From Collinsella sp. (GTDB taxonomy: Bacteria; Actinomycetota; Coriobacteriia; Coriobacteriales; Coriobacteriaceae): a DNA stretch of 64,000 nt. The notes under the pieces are model-generated. The model was not told the origin of the DNA, ran no database searches, and was given only the letters and a program-made list of their open reading frames with translations. The translations under genes and the position numbers were made by a program. This document shows, piece after piece, positions 49,415-58,800 of the stretch. How positions within the stretch are numbered: the first letter of the stretch is position 1; each line of letters starts with the position of its first letter. The DNA lies in NCBI GenBank assembly GCA_019419545.1, contig DXZT01000054.1:1-64000 (forward strand). The letters run 5' to 3'.

Positions 49415-50827
49415 ATGGACGCAACCGCAATTATCCTCGCCGCCGGCGAGGGCACCCGCATGAAGTCGAACCACTGCAAGGTTTCGCACAAGATCCTGGG
49501 CAAGCCCATGGTCCAGTGGATCGTCGACGCTACCATCAAGGCCGGCTGCAGCCGCGTCGTGGTCGTCATCGGCAGCCACGCCGACGAGATGCGCGCCCTC
49601 ATCGACGGCGCCTACGCCAACAGCGCCACCAAGGTCGAATGCGTTGAGCAGACCGAGCGCCTGGGCACCGGCCACGCCGTAAAGGTCGCGCTCGAGGCCT
49701 GCGGCATCACGCAAGGCTCCGTCGTCGTGCTCAACGGCGACCTGCCGCTCATCACCGCCGACACCGTCGCCAAGTTCGCGCAGACCGTCGCCACCGGCGA
49801 GCTCGCCTGCACCGTCATGACCATGACCCCGCCCGACCCCTTCGGCTACGGCCGCATCAAGCTAGGCGCCGACGGCCAGATCGAGCGCATCATCGAGCAG
49901 AAGGACTGCACGCCCGAGCAGGCTGCCACACTGTTGGAGTGCAACGCCGGCTGCTACGCCTTTGACGGCGCGCAGCTCGCCGCCCACATCGACGAGATTG
50001 GTAACGACAACGCACAGTCCGAGTACTACCTGCCCGACATGCTCGAGATCCTCAAAGGCCATGGTCAGGCAGTCTCCATCTTCCACTGCGACGACTACCG
50101 CGACGGCCTGGGCGTCAACAGCCGCATCCAGCTCGCACAGCTTACCGCCATCGCACGCGACCGCATCAACGAGCACTGGATGGCCGAGGGCGTTACCTTC
50201 ATCGACCCCACGCAGGCCTGGATCGGCCCCGATGCCGTTATCGGCCGCGACACCGTCGTGTGGCCGCAGACGCACCTGATCGGCCACGTCACCGTAGGCG
50301 AGGAGTGCCAGCTCGGCCCCAACAGCCGTCTCACCGACACCACCGTCGGCAGCGGCTGCGTCATCGACGAGACTATCGCCATCGAGGCCGTCATCGAGAA
50401 CGGCGTAGACTGCGGCCCGCGCGCCTACCTGCGCCCGGGCACCCACATGCTCGACGGCTCCAAGGCCGGCACGCACGTGGAGATCAAGAAGTCCACGATC
50501 GGCGAGGGCTCCAAGGTGCCGCACCTGTCCTACATCGGCGACACCACCATGGGCTCCGGCGTCAACGTGGGCGCGGGCTCCATCACCTGCAACTACGACG
50601 GCGTGCGCAAACACAAGACCGTCATCGGCAAGGATGCCTTCATCGGCTCCGACACCATGATGGTCGCACCCGCCCAGATTGGCGACGGCGCGCTCGTGGC
50701 CGCCGGCTCCGTCATCACCGAGCCGGTCCCGGCAGACGCGCTCGGGCTGGGCCGCGCGCGTCAGGTAAACATTGAGGGCTGGGCCGCCGATTATCGCCGC
50801 CGTCTGCACGAGGACGACGAGGTATAA
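49415..50827 (+). CDS. glmU: Bifunctional N-acetylglucosamine-1-phosphate uridyltransferase / glucosamine-1-phosphate acetyltransferase
   Basis: The protein has 470 residues and makes UDP-GlcNAc for peptidoglycan. The N-terminal pyrophosphorylase has AIILAAGEGTRMKS, QTERLGTGHAV, LNGDLPLI and DPFGYGRI. The C-terminal left-handed beta helix starts near residue 265 (hexapeptides such as IGPDAVIGRDTV). Acetyl-transfer motifs RPGTHMLDGSKAGTHVEIKKS and GAGSITCNYDG are intact. ACAGGAG lies 5 bases before the ATG. TATAAC at 49394-49399 is a likely -10. It is followed by its own terminator and then prs, the common glmU-prs order. Confidence 0.96.
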   Translation: MDATAIILAAGEGTRMKSNHCKVSHKILGKPMVQWIVDATIKAGCSRVVVVIGSHADEMRALIDGAYANSATKVECVEQTERLGTGHAVKVALEACGITQGSVVVLNGDLPLITADTVAKFAQTVATGELACTVMTMTPPDPFGYGRIKLGADGQIERIIEQKDCTPEQAATLLECNAGCYAFDGAQLAAHIDEIGNDNAQSEYYLPDMLEILKGHGQAVSIFHCDDYRDGLGVNSRIQLAQLTAIARDRINEHWMAEGVTFIDPTQAWIGPDAVIGRDTVVWPQTHLIGHVTVGEECQLGPNSRLTDTTVGSGCVIDETIAIEAVIENGVDCGPRAYLRPGTHMLDGSKAGTHVEIKKSTIGEGSKVPHLSYIGDTTMGSGVNVGAGSITCNYDGVRKHKTVIGKDAFIGSDTMMVAPAQIGDGALVAAGSVITEPVPADALGLGRARQVNIEGWAADYRRRLHEDDEV

Positions 50828-50844
50828 CGTTTTACCAAGCATCT

Positions 50845-50877
50845 AAGGAGCTGTTCCATGGGGGCGGCTCCTTTTTC
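50845..50877 (+). terminator. Terminator of glmU
   Basis: AAGGAGC pairs with GCTCCTT, followed by TTTCT. It lies 18 bases past the glmU stop. Confidence 0.75.
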
Positions 50878-50967
50878 TATCGTGACCTGCGCAACCGGAT
50901 GAGTGGTCGGTTCGTGTCCGTTGACGGTAAAGACGTTATCAAGACCCGATAAGCCCCGTCGCGCGGT

Positions 50968-50973
50968 TACAAT
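50968..50973 (+). promoter_or_regulatory. -10 box of prs
   Basis: TACAAT lies 46 bases before the prs ATG, downstream of the glmU terminator. No good -35 match is seen. Another TTGACG at about 50929 is poorly spaced for it. Confidence 0.4.
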
Positions 50974-51019
50974 GCAAAAAGGCATCTATATGGCATTCGA
51001 TGTATAAAGGAGAAGGGTA

Positions 51020-52006
51020 ATGCCGATTAATGATCCCGAGAAGTCGGAGAATATGCGCAAGTCCATCCGCGTGTATTCCGGTTCCTCCAACCGTCCCCTC
51101 GCTCAGAAGATCACTGAGTACCTTGGGGTCGAGCTTTCGGGCCTTACGCTAAAGCAGTTCGCCAACGGTGAGATTTACGCCCGCTACGACGAGACCGTCC
51201 GCGGCGCCGACGTCTTCCTGATTCAGTCCGTGGCCGGCGGCAACGTCAACGACATGCTCATGGAGCTGCTCATCGCCACCGACGCTGCCAAGCGCGCATC
51301 CGCCCGCTCCATCACCGCCGTCATCACCCACTACGGCTATGCCCGCCAGGACCGCAAGGCCGGCCCGCGCGAGCCCATCACCGCCCGCCTCGTCGCCAAC
51401 CTGCTCGAGCGCGCCGGCGTCGACCGCATCATCACCCTCGACCTGCACCAGGGTCAGATCCAGGGCTTCTTTGATATCCCGGTCAACCACCTGTCCGCAC
51501 TGCCGCTGTTTGGCCAGTACTACAACGCCATGAACTTCGACACCGACAACCTGGTTGTCGTCTCCCCCGACGTGGGTCGCGCCAAGGCCGCCAAGAAGCT
51601 GTCCGATATGCTCGGCTGCGACCTAGCCATCGCCCACAAGGGCCGTCCGCGCCACAACGCCGCCGAGGTCATGGGCATCATCGGTGACATCAAGGGTAAG
51701 ACCTGCATCATCAACGACGACATGATCGACACCGCTGGCACCCTGTGCGCCAACGTCAAGGAGCTCAAGGCTATGGGCGCTGGCGACATCTACGTCTGCG
51801 CCACCCACGGCATCTTCTCCGGTCCGGCCATCGAGCGCCTGAACGACGCCCCGATCGTCGAGTGCGTCGTCACCGACGCCATTCCCGTCGAGGTCGGCGG
51901 CAAGATCAAGACCATCTCGGTCGCCGAGGAGTTCGCTCAGGCCATCTCCGCCGTTTACCACGAGGAGCCCGTCTCCACGCTCGTCGGCGGCGACTTCGCA
52001 CTGTAG
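51020..52006 (+). CDS. prs: Ribose-phosphate pyrophosphokinase
   Basis: The protein has 328 residues. It makes PRPP from ribose 5-phosphate and ATP for nucleotide, His and Trp synthesis. YSGSSNRPLAQKI, FANGEIYARYDETVRG, HYGYARQDRK, DLHQGQIQGFFDIP and the PRPP loop INDDMIDTAGTL are all present. GGAGAAGGG precedes the ATG. A long palindrome follows it. Confidence 0.96.
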   Translation: MPINDPEKSENMRKSIRVYSGSSNRPLAQKITEYLGVELSGLTLKQFANGEIYARYDETVRGADVFLIQSVAGGNVNDMLMELLIATDAAKRASARSITAVITHYGYARQDRKAGPREPITARLVANLLERAGVDRIITLDLHQGQIQGFFDIPVNHLSALPLFGQYYNAMNFDTDNLVVVSPDVGRAKAAKKLSDMLGCDLAIAHKGRPRHNAAEVMGIIGDIKGKTCIINDDMIDTAGTLCANVKELKAMGAGDIYVCATHGIFSGPAIERLNDAPIVECVVTDAIPVEVGGKIKTISVAEEFAQAISAVYHEEPVSTLVGGDFAL

Positions 52007-52029
52007 TCGCTCGACCCTCGCATCCCTCC

Positions 52030-52134
52030 GGAAGCCCCGGACACGCCTGCGGGGTTATCACGCGAACGTCCTCGCCGCTTTGCGTCTGCGGGATGTTCGC
52101 TTTGATAACCCCTCCCGGCGTGTCCGGGGCTTCC
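52030..52134. repeat. Long imperfect hairpin between prs and pth
   Basis: The arms begin GGAAGCCCCGGACACGCC and end with its complement, GGCGTGTCCGGGGCTTCC, which is perfect over 18 bp. Pairing continues with GGGGTTATCA and TGATAACCCC, then CGAAC and GTTCG. The structure is about 105 bp. It has no T-tract. It may be a stable 3' end for prs or a mobile palindrome. Confidence 0.75.
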
Positions 52135-52248
52135 TGCTGTCTCGGGGCAGCTGTTTTCTGAAATGACTTTGCTGCAACCTTTCCTCGCCTTCGGCGGGCG
52201 TGGTAGCCTTTGTCGTTGATTGAACTTTTGTGTAACGAAAGGATGAAC

Positions 52249-52878
52249 ATGGCAGCTGCACAGCCGCTTAAGATTCGCATGGTTGCCGGGCTTGGCAACC
52301 CTGGCGAGGAATATGCCGAGACCCGCCACAACGCTGGCTTCAAAGCGATCGACGAGCTGGCCCGTCAGGCCGGTGTCACGTACTGGAAAAACCAGGCCGG
52401 CGCCGAGGTCGCACTCATCAACATCAACGATCCCGAGGAAGAGGGTGGCAAGCGCCAGATCGTGCTGGTCAAGCCGCAGTCGTATATGAATACCTCGGGT
52501 GGCCCCATCTCCAAGCTCTGCCGCGAGTACAAGATCAAGGCCGAGGAGCTACTCGTGATTCACGACGAGCTCGACATCCCCGCCGGTGACGTGCGCGTCA
52601 AGGTGGGCGGTGGCCACGCCGGGCACAACGGCCTGCGCTCCATCATCGACAAGATGGGCAGCCGCGACTTTAGCCGTATCCGCACCGGCATCGGCAACCC
52701 TCCCGGCAAGATGGCCGTGGCAGACTATGTGCTCAAACAGCTGCGCGCCCGCGAGGCCGATGACTTCCAGGACACCTGCGCCCGCGCCGCCGACGCCGCG
52801 GGTCTCGCCATCGTGCACGGCGTGATCTATGCCCGCGACCACGTCAACGGCGCCGCCTCCGCCAACGGCAAGCACTAA
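52249..52878 (+). CDS. pth: Peptidyl-tRNA hydrolase
   Basis: The protein has about 209 residues. It recycles tRNA by cleaving peptidyl-tRNA. GLGNPGEEYAETRHNAGF contains the catalytic His and Asn. KPQSYMNTSGG, VIHDELDIPAGDVRVK, GGHAGHNGLRSI and RTGIGNPPGKMAVADYVL follow. The start at 52249 is supported by AAAGG 6 bases before it, ahead of two closer ATGs. Confidence 0.94.
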   Translation: MAAAQPLKIRMVAGLGNPGEEYAETRHNAGFKAIDELARQAGVTYWKNQAGAEVALININDPEEEGGKRQIVLVKPQSYMNTSGGPISKLCREYKIKAEELLVIHDELDIPAGDVRVKVGGGHAGHNGLRSIIDKMGSRDFSRIRTGIGNPPGKMAVADYVLKQLRAREADDFQDTCARAADAAGLAIVHGVIYARDHVNGAASANGKH

Positions 52879-52879
52879 A

Positions 52880-53079
52880 ACCTACCGTTTAGGGACAGGT
52901 TTATTTTGGCAGGTTCTATCTACAGAAACGCCCCGGTGGCCGCATCGCAATAAACCCCGCGCCGCCATACACGCATAACACCCCAAAGGGGGCCGGCCTC
53001 ATCACAACCCGAGGCCGGCCCCCTTTGCCGTTTTGCCTGATAAAACCGACCAAAATAAACCTATCCCTATTTGGTAGGT
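52880..53079. repeat. 200-bp inverted-repeat-bounded interval
   Basis: Left arm 52880-52909 and right arm 53050-53079 are inverted with a few mismatches. The core AGGTTTATTTTGG is exact. Between the arms lies a strong terminator-like hairpin. No ORF is found. The arms share a GGGACAGGT phrase with other REP-like sequences here. Confidence 0.65.
52985..53034 (+). terminator. Terminator of pth
   Basis: A perfect 16-bp stem, AAAGGGGGCCGGCCTC with GAGGCCGGCCCCCTTT, is followed by GCCGTTTT. It lies inside the 52880-53079 inverted repeat. Confidence 0.75.
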
Positions 53080-53141
53080 CGAAGTGGATAAACCCTTTTC
53101 CCAACCGCCGAAGACACACGTAAACAGCATGTCCATGAGGG

Positions 53142-53147
53142 TATAAT
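53142..53147 (+). promoter_or_regulatory. -10 box of the nfnAB operon
   Basis: A consensus TATAAT sits 106 bases before the nfnA ATG. The -35 region is weak. The intervening leader (53148-53252) shows no riboswitch I recognise. Confidence 0.5.
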
Positions 53148-53252
53148 TTGTACCGTATGTCTGCACAACGCCTGTGCGCGTACGGTTTTATTCGGGCTAC
53201 CGTCCATTTCCGTGGAGGCACGGTTCGGCGGCCCTAACAAGAGAGGGGTTCT

Positions 53253-54092
53253 ATGTATAAGATCCTGGAGAAGACGCAGTTCTCGGAGAAGGTGTTCAAG
53301 TTCCGCATCGAGGCGCCCGCAATCGCCAAGCATGCGCACGCTGGACAGTTCCTCATGGTCCGCGCCAACGAGACGGGCGAGCGCGTCCCGTTTACCCTGG
53401 CCGGCTGGAACGGTGACGAGGGCTGGGTCGAGTTCATCTTCATGGTGATCGGCAAGACCACCGAAATGCTTTCCACCTACGAGGCCGGCGAGTCGCTGCG
53501 CGACGTCGTGGGCCCGCTGGGCGTTCCCACCGAGATGGCCGAGGGCCCCTGCGCTGTCATTGGCGGCGGCGTCGGCCTGGCAATTGCCTTCCCGGTCGCT
53601 AAGCACCTGGTCGAGACCGGCCATGAGGTGCACGCCATCATGGGCGCCCGCACCAAGGACCTCCTGCTCATGGAGGACCAGTTCCGCGAGCTCCTCGACG
53701 AGGACCACATCCACATCACCACTGACGACGGCTCCTACGGCGAGCAGGGCGTTGTCACCGCTCCGCTGGAGCGCCTGCTGCAGGACAAGGCCGTAAGCCA
53801 GGTCTTCTGCGTCGGCCCCGTTCCGATGATGAAGTTCTCGACCCTCACCGCCCAGAAGTACGACACCCCCATCACCGCGTCGCTCAACCCCATCATGGTT
53901 GACGGCACCGGTATGTGCGGCTGCTGCCGCGTCGAGGTGGGCGGCGTGACCAAGTTCGCTTGCGTCGACGGTCCCGACTTCGATGCCACCCTGGTCGACT
54001 GGGATGACCTTCGTGCCCGCCAGGCCGCTTACCGTTCCGAAGAGGGCGAGTCCCTCAAGGCCTATGAGGAAAAGAGCTGCGCATGCCACTAG
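53253..54092 (+). CDS. nfnA: NfnA-like ferredoxin-NAD+ reductase subunit
   Basis: The protein has 279 residues. A ferredoxin-reductase-type FAD domain (HAGQFLMVRANETGERVPFTL) is followed by an NAD-binding domain (AVIGGGVGLAIAFPVAKHL and VFCVGPVPMM). A C-terminal [2Fe-2S] site, VDGTGMCGCCRVEVGG with a later ACVDGPDFD, completes it. This is the small subunit of NADH-dependent reduced ferredoxin:NADP+ oxidoreductase, also called SudB-like. It shares a 10-base overlap with the large-subunit gene. GAGGGG precedes the ATG. Confidence 0.93.
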   Translation: MYKILEKTQFSEKVFKFRIEAPAIAKHAHAGQFLMVRANETGERVPFTLAGWNGDEGWVEFIFMVIGKTTEMLSTYEAGESLRDVVGPLGVPTEMAEGPCAVIGGGVGLAIAFPVAKHLVETGHEVHAIMGARTKDLLLMEDQFRELLDEDHIHITTDDGSYGEQGVVTAPLERLLQDKAVSQVFCVGPVPMMKFSTLTAQKYDTPITASLNPIMVDGTGMCGCCRVEVGGVTKFACVDGPDFDATLVDWDDLRARQAAYRSEEGESLKAYEEKSCACH

Positions 54093-55492
54093 TTAATGGT
54101 CGTTTCGTTGCGGATATGAAGTCGCCCCGCACCCCCGATAACGAGGAGCCGGCTGCCGAGCGCGCCTGCGACTTCCGCCCCGTCGACAAGGGCTTCACCG
54201 AGGAGATGGCGCTGGCCGAGGCCGAGCGCTGCCTCAACTGCAAGAAGCCGTTCTGTGTCGAGGGCTGCCCCGTCAACATCAACATCCCCCGCTTTATCGA
54301 GCAGATCCGCGAGAAGGACTTTGGCGGCGCTCTCGATACCATCCGCGAGGACTCCATGCTTCCCGCTATCTGCGGTCGCGTCTGCCCGCAGGAGAACCAG
54401 TGCGAGGGCAAGTGCATCCGTGGTAAGAAGTCCGAACCCGTGGCCATCGGCCAGCTCGAGCGCTTCCTGGGTGACCGCCCCGAGCTCGCCTCCACGCCCA
54501 AGATGGCCCCCAAGAACGGCAAGAAGGTCGCCGTCGTCGGCTCCGGCCCGTCCGGCATCACCTGCGCCGGCGAGCTCGCCCGCAACGGCTTTGACGTTAC
54601 CGTCTTCGAGGCCTTCTTCACCGGCGGCGGCGTGCTGGTCTACGGCATCCCCGAGTTCCGTCTGCCCAAGGCGGTCGTCAAGCGCGAGATTGACGGCCTG
54701 GAGGACATGGGCGTCAAGTTTGAGTACAACTCCGTCGTTGGCAACATGGCCACGGCCGAGGAGCTGTTCGAGCAGGGCTTCGACGCCATCTACGTGGCAA
54801 CCGGCGCAGGCCTGCCCAAGTTCCTCAACGTCCCCGGCGAGAACCTGCCCAACGTCTTCTTCGCCAACGAGTACCTCACGCGCGTGAACCTGATGAAGGC
54901 CAACAAGTTCCCCGAGTACGACACCCCCACCAAGCACGGCAAGAACGTCGTCGTCTTTGGTGGCGGCAACGTGGCTATGGACGCCGTCCGTACCGCCAAG
55001 CGTCTGGGCGCCGAGCACGCCATCATCGCTTACCGCCGTACTGAGGACGAGATGCCCTGCCGTCGCGCCGAGCTGCACCACGCTAAGGCCGAGGGCGTCG
55101 AGGTTCTGCCGCTCGTCTCCCCGCTCGAGTTTGTCGCCGGCGAGGACGGCTCCGTGTGCGCCGTCAAGGTCCAGAAGATGGAGCTCGGCGAGCCTGACGA
55201 GTCCGGCCGTCGTCGCCCGGTTGCCATCGAGGGCGCCATCGAGGAGATCCCCTGCGACGTCGCGATCTCGGCTATCGGCACCAACGCCAACCCCTTCGCT
55301 GCCAAGATCGGCGGCAAGATGGAACTCAACAAGTGGGGCTACATCGTCGCCGACGAGGAGACCGGCCAGACCACCGATCCCCGCATCTGGGCCGGCGGCG
55401 ACATCGTCACCGGTGCCGCTACGGTCATTCTGGCGATGGGCGCCGGCAAGAAGGCCGCCGCTTCGATCACCAAGAGCCTGCTGGGTGAGTAA
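54083..55492 (+). CDS. nfnB: NfnB-like NADP-binding subunit (GltD family)
   Basis: The protein has 469 residues. An N-terminal domain with two [4Fe-4S] sites has CLNCKKPFCVEGCPVNI and CGRVCPQENQCEGKC. The FAD domain starts VAVVGSGPSGITCAGEL, and the second nucleotide fold has VVVFGGGNVAMDAVRTAKRLGA. This is the GltD/NfnL layout. With NfnA it bifurcates electrons from NADPH to NAD+ and ferredoxin or the reverse. No glutamate synthase large subunit adjoins it, which favours Nfn over GOGAT. A terminator follows. Confidence 0.93.
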   Translation: MPLVNGRFVADMKSPRTPDNEEPAAERACDFRPVDKGFTEEMALAEAERCLNCKKPFCVEGCPVNINIPRFIEQIREKDFGGALDTIREDSMLPAICGRVCPQENQCEGKCIRGKKSEPVAIGQLERFLGDRPELASTPKMAPKNGKKVAVVGSGPSGITCAGELARNGFDVTVFEAFFTGGGVLVYGIPEFRLPKAVVKREIDGLEDMGVKFEYNSVVGNMATAEELFEQGFDAIYVATGAGLPKFLNVPGENLPNVFFANEYLTRVNLMKANKFPEYDTPTKHGKNVVVFGGGNVAMDAVRTAKRLGAEHAIIAYRRTEDEMPCRRAELHHAKAEGVEVLPLVSPLEFVAGEDGSVCAVKVQKMELGEPDESGRRRPVAIEGAIEEIPCDVAISAIGTNANPFAAKIGGKMELNKWGYIVADEETGQTTDPRIWAGGDIVTGAATVILAMGAGKKAAASITKSLLGE

Positions 55493-55520
55493 TCACCTGC
55501 AGCGCTCGCCATCAAACGGC

Positions 55521-55558
55521 AAAGTCCCCGTCGAGCACACGCCCGGCGGGGACTTTTT
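55521..55558 (+). terminator. Terminator of nfnAB
   Basis: AAAGTCCCCG pairs with CGGGGACTTT, followed by TTT. It lies 28 bases after the stop. Confidence 0.85.
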
Positions 55559-55562
55559 CTAT

Positions 55563-55622
55563 GCCGACCACCCAAACCACCACGATGGGGCAGGCACCTT
55601 TGTGGTGGTTTGGGTGGTCGGC
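55563..55622. other. 21-bp perfect stem-loop next to the nfnAB terminator
   Basis: The 5' arm starts GCCGACCACCC at 55563 and is fully complementary to 55602-55622. The 18-base loop contains GGGGCAGGCACCTTT. A weaker hairpin with nearly the same loop (GGGGACAGGCACCTTTG) lies at about 62591-62635, before the third palindrome locus. Confidence 0.7.
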
Positions 55623-55641
55623 GAACCAATTCCGACGTTTG

Positions 55642-55857
55642 TCTCAATCTGTAACAGCCAGACCCTGTTGAGCCTCGTAGTTGTTGCAGATCAAGATATT
55701 GTGCGAACGTCCGCCCGTTCATCTCAATCTGTAACAGTTAGAGGCCAAATTCCTCGCTACGTGTTACAGATCGAGACGTTAGGCTGGCGGCTGAACAGTT
55801 CATCTCAATCTGTAACACCTGGAGCCGTTTTGGGCAGCTTGGTGTTACAGATTGAGA
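55642..55857. repeat. Three 55-bp palindromes at 80-81-bp period (locus 2)
   Basis: The units are 55642-55696 (degenerate right arm TGTTGCAGATCAAGA), 55722-55776 and 55803-55857. The arms are TCTCAATCTGTAACA and TGTTACAGATYGAGA. The centres are 25 bp and the spacers 25-26 bp. TTTTG follows the last. It lies between convergent nfnB and the LASTG surface protein. Confidence 0.8.
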
Positions 55858-55894
55858 TTTTGCATAAGCCGAGGATAGGCACCGTCACCAAAAC

Positions 55895-58800
55895 CTAGCG
55901 CTTGCGACGCTTGGTCGCGGCGATGCCGGCGGCGGCTACGGTTGCGCCGGCGATGCCTAGGGCAGCGACCGTCATCGCGGTGGAGTCACCCGTGCTGGCG
56001 AGCTCCGTGCCGCCGGACTTCTTGCCGTTCTCGCCCTTACCCTTGGACTTGTCCGTCGTCACTGTGGTCGTCGTCGAAGTCGAACCGCCTGCAGGAGCCC
56101 CGGTACCGCCAGAGCCATCCGCACCGCCACCCTGCTCGCCGCCGCCAGGCGTCGGCTTGGGTTCCGGCTTGGGTTCCGGCTTGGGCCCGGGCTCCGGCTC
56201 GGGATCGGGCGTCGCCTCATCGGTCACCGTAATCGTAATGTTCAAGCGCTCCGAATACTCGCTATACGACATGCCGGGACGCTGCGCCGCAATGCGCACA
56301 TACATATTGCTATCGAGCGCAATAGGCTCGGTGTACTTTACGCGGCCTTCGTCACGGCAGGGGCAGGTGTCGTTGGTGGTATACCAAATGGTCGTGCCAT
56401 CCTCGGCCGAAAGCTCCAGCTTCGTGCCCTTGGGCACCGTAATGTAGTTCTCCTTGGGCGACCATGCACCAAACGTCGTCGCACCAATCGTCGCCACCGG
56501 TCGCACCGGTCGCACTGCCTCGGCAGACACGCGCACGTCGACCTGCTTGGACAGCGCCGTGCCGTCCACCGCCGCCGTCAACGTCGTCAAACCGGGCAGA
56601 GCACCATGCAGCACAAACGTCGCCGCGCCATCCTCGCCCGTCACAGCCTGAGCAGCATCAACGGAGCAGATAGCCGTAGACTCCAGCCCAACACTAGCCT
56701 TGGCGCCCGCAAACGGCTTGCCCGCCTTATCGGTCACGTGTGCCACCAGCTCAAAGTCGCCGCCCTCAAGCATGGTCACAGCTTGTTCCACGTTGAGCTT
56801 GAGCTTGTCGGCACGAACGCCCACGACAAGCTCGCCACTTGCCCAGCGCGCCATGGCCTTGCCGGCGTAGTTGCGAGCACCGTCGAGCTCAAACGACACC
56901 GTCGAGCCCGCCTCACGCGCATCGGCATAGCGAATGCGCAGCACGCGCGACAACGGCTTGCCATTGGGATCGTCCTGCTTGTCGAGCCACGTATACGTCA
57001 CGTCGCCCAAGCCCTGCGCGCACAATGCGACCAGGGCATCGTCGCTCGCATCCATATACTGCGTAAACTCAACCTCGACGCAATCGGTATAGGCATGGGC
57101 CGAAGCCACCTCGGGCGCCGCCGTCGACACCAAGCCAATGTTCACCTCGGTCTGAATCGGCGGCACGCGCAGCCAAGCCGAACGCGCCTCCTCATACCCG
57201 TCCTTGGTCACGCGCACCTGATACCATCCGGTCGGCGTATTCCAGTTGTATGCACCGTCCGCACCCGTTGCAAGCGGATTGTCCTGCTCATACTCCTCGG
57301 CATCCCAACGCACTGCATTGGTACCGGCGGCATCGTCGGCGCTCCACAGCTCAACCGTTGCGCCCTCGACCGTATTGGACAACAGGCCCTCGTACACCAC
57401 GCCCGCAGGGTCGGGTGCAGCCTTGGCAGCCACATTGCGATAACGCGCCTCGAAGATCGACTGCATCTTCTCGTCCGAGATCAAGCCGTCCTTGTTGGCC
57501 TTGTAGACCTCGGCATCGGTCAGCTCACCCCAGTTGACCGTAATACGATTCTGGCACGCGCGCTCCACCTGCTCACAGGCGACATCGTAGGCGCACTCGG
57601 CATTGGTCAGCTTAATCGCGCGCTCCGAGCCCACACTCGTCGAAGCCGCGTCATAGGCAGCGCCCACCACGGTACCCGCCGAACCGGCCGTCAGCACGCC
57701 GGCGATTGTCATAATGGAGCCCACCGCCACATCGGTGCTATCGTGGCAGAGCTGGCGATACAGCAGATCCTCAAACGCACGCGCCTTCTCCATGGCGTCG
57801 CGCAGCGCGTAAATGCACTTCCAGTCGTCCTCGGTCTTCTCGGGCTTGGCAAGCAAGCGCGTATGCTGAAGCTCATAGCCCTCGCGCTCGCCCTTCACCT
57901 TCTGCATACGGACGTTCACGTTCTCCCAGTTCTTGCTGGCATCGTTCACGCCGTAAATGCCGGTAAAGATGCCGATGCCCTGGGTCGCCGCGGGAAACGC
58001 CTGGCCGGCCGCCTTCCACGCATCGGTCTTAAAGACCTGGCCGAACATCTCACACTCGATCTTGTAGCTTTTGAGCGAACGGATCGTGCGGATGAGCTTC
58101 ATGTGGGCGCTGACGTCACCGTTGCGCTTCCAAGCCATAAGCCAACCGCGAATCGTAGAGTTATTGAGGCTGTGGACTACGTTCCAGTTATCGTACAGAT
58201 TGTCCAAAATGTCGCATTGCATGGCGATTGAGTTAAACAGCAGCGCCTGGTTCTTGTTGTTATTGGAGTTCTCGATAAACTCCGACTCAATGTAAGCGGT
58301 CTCGTCGCCATCGGGCGCGGCGACCTTAAAGCCCTTGACGGTATCGTCGTCAGCCGCCTTGTAGCTCAGCGAGCTGCCGAGCGCCTGGCCCAAATCGTTA
58401 AACCCGCTCGTCGACTGGCCGTTGTACTCGCTGGCCTTAATGCCCGCACACTTGTTGAGCGCCGCAGCGGTTGCGTCATTCCAGCTTCCGTATTGGTTGA
58501 GCTGGCCGATACCCATCGACTGGCCCACCAGATCCTCGGCCTGCTGGGCAATAAACTCCGCTCGCGACGCATGGTCGACAAGTTCCTTGATGGCGGCCGC
58601 ATCCGCAGCGCTTGCACCCTGAGCCGACGCGAGTTCCTGGTACCAATCCTCACCGGTGCCATACGCGTCCTCAAAGATCATCTTGTCCACGTTGACGCCA
58701 TAGCTGTCGCCCTGCTTGGTCAGCAGCGCCGACGAGCCGCCAACCGCAGCCTTAAGCTCGGCGGCAAACTGCGCCGCCTCGTCGTTGCCAGCATCATCAC

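Noticed and set aside
54083..55492. Glutamate synthase small subunit (gltD)
   Set aside because: The fold is shared, but the partner is an NfnA-type FAD/[2Fe-2S] protein and no gltB is present, so NfnB is the better call.
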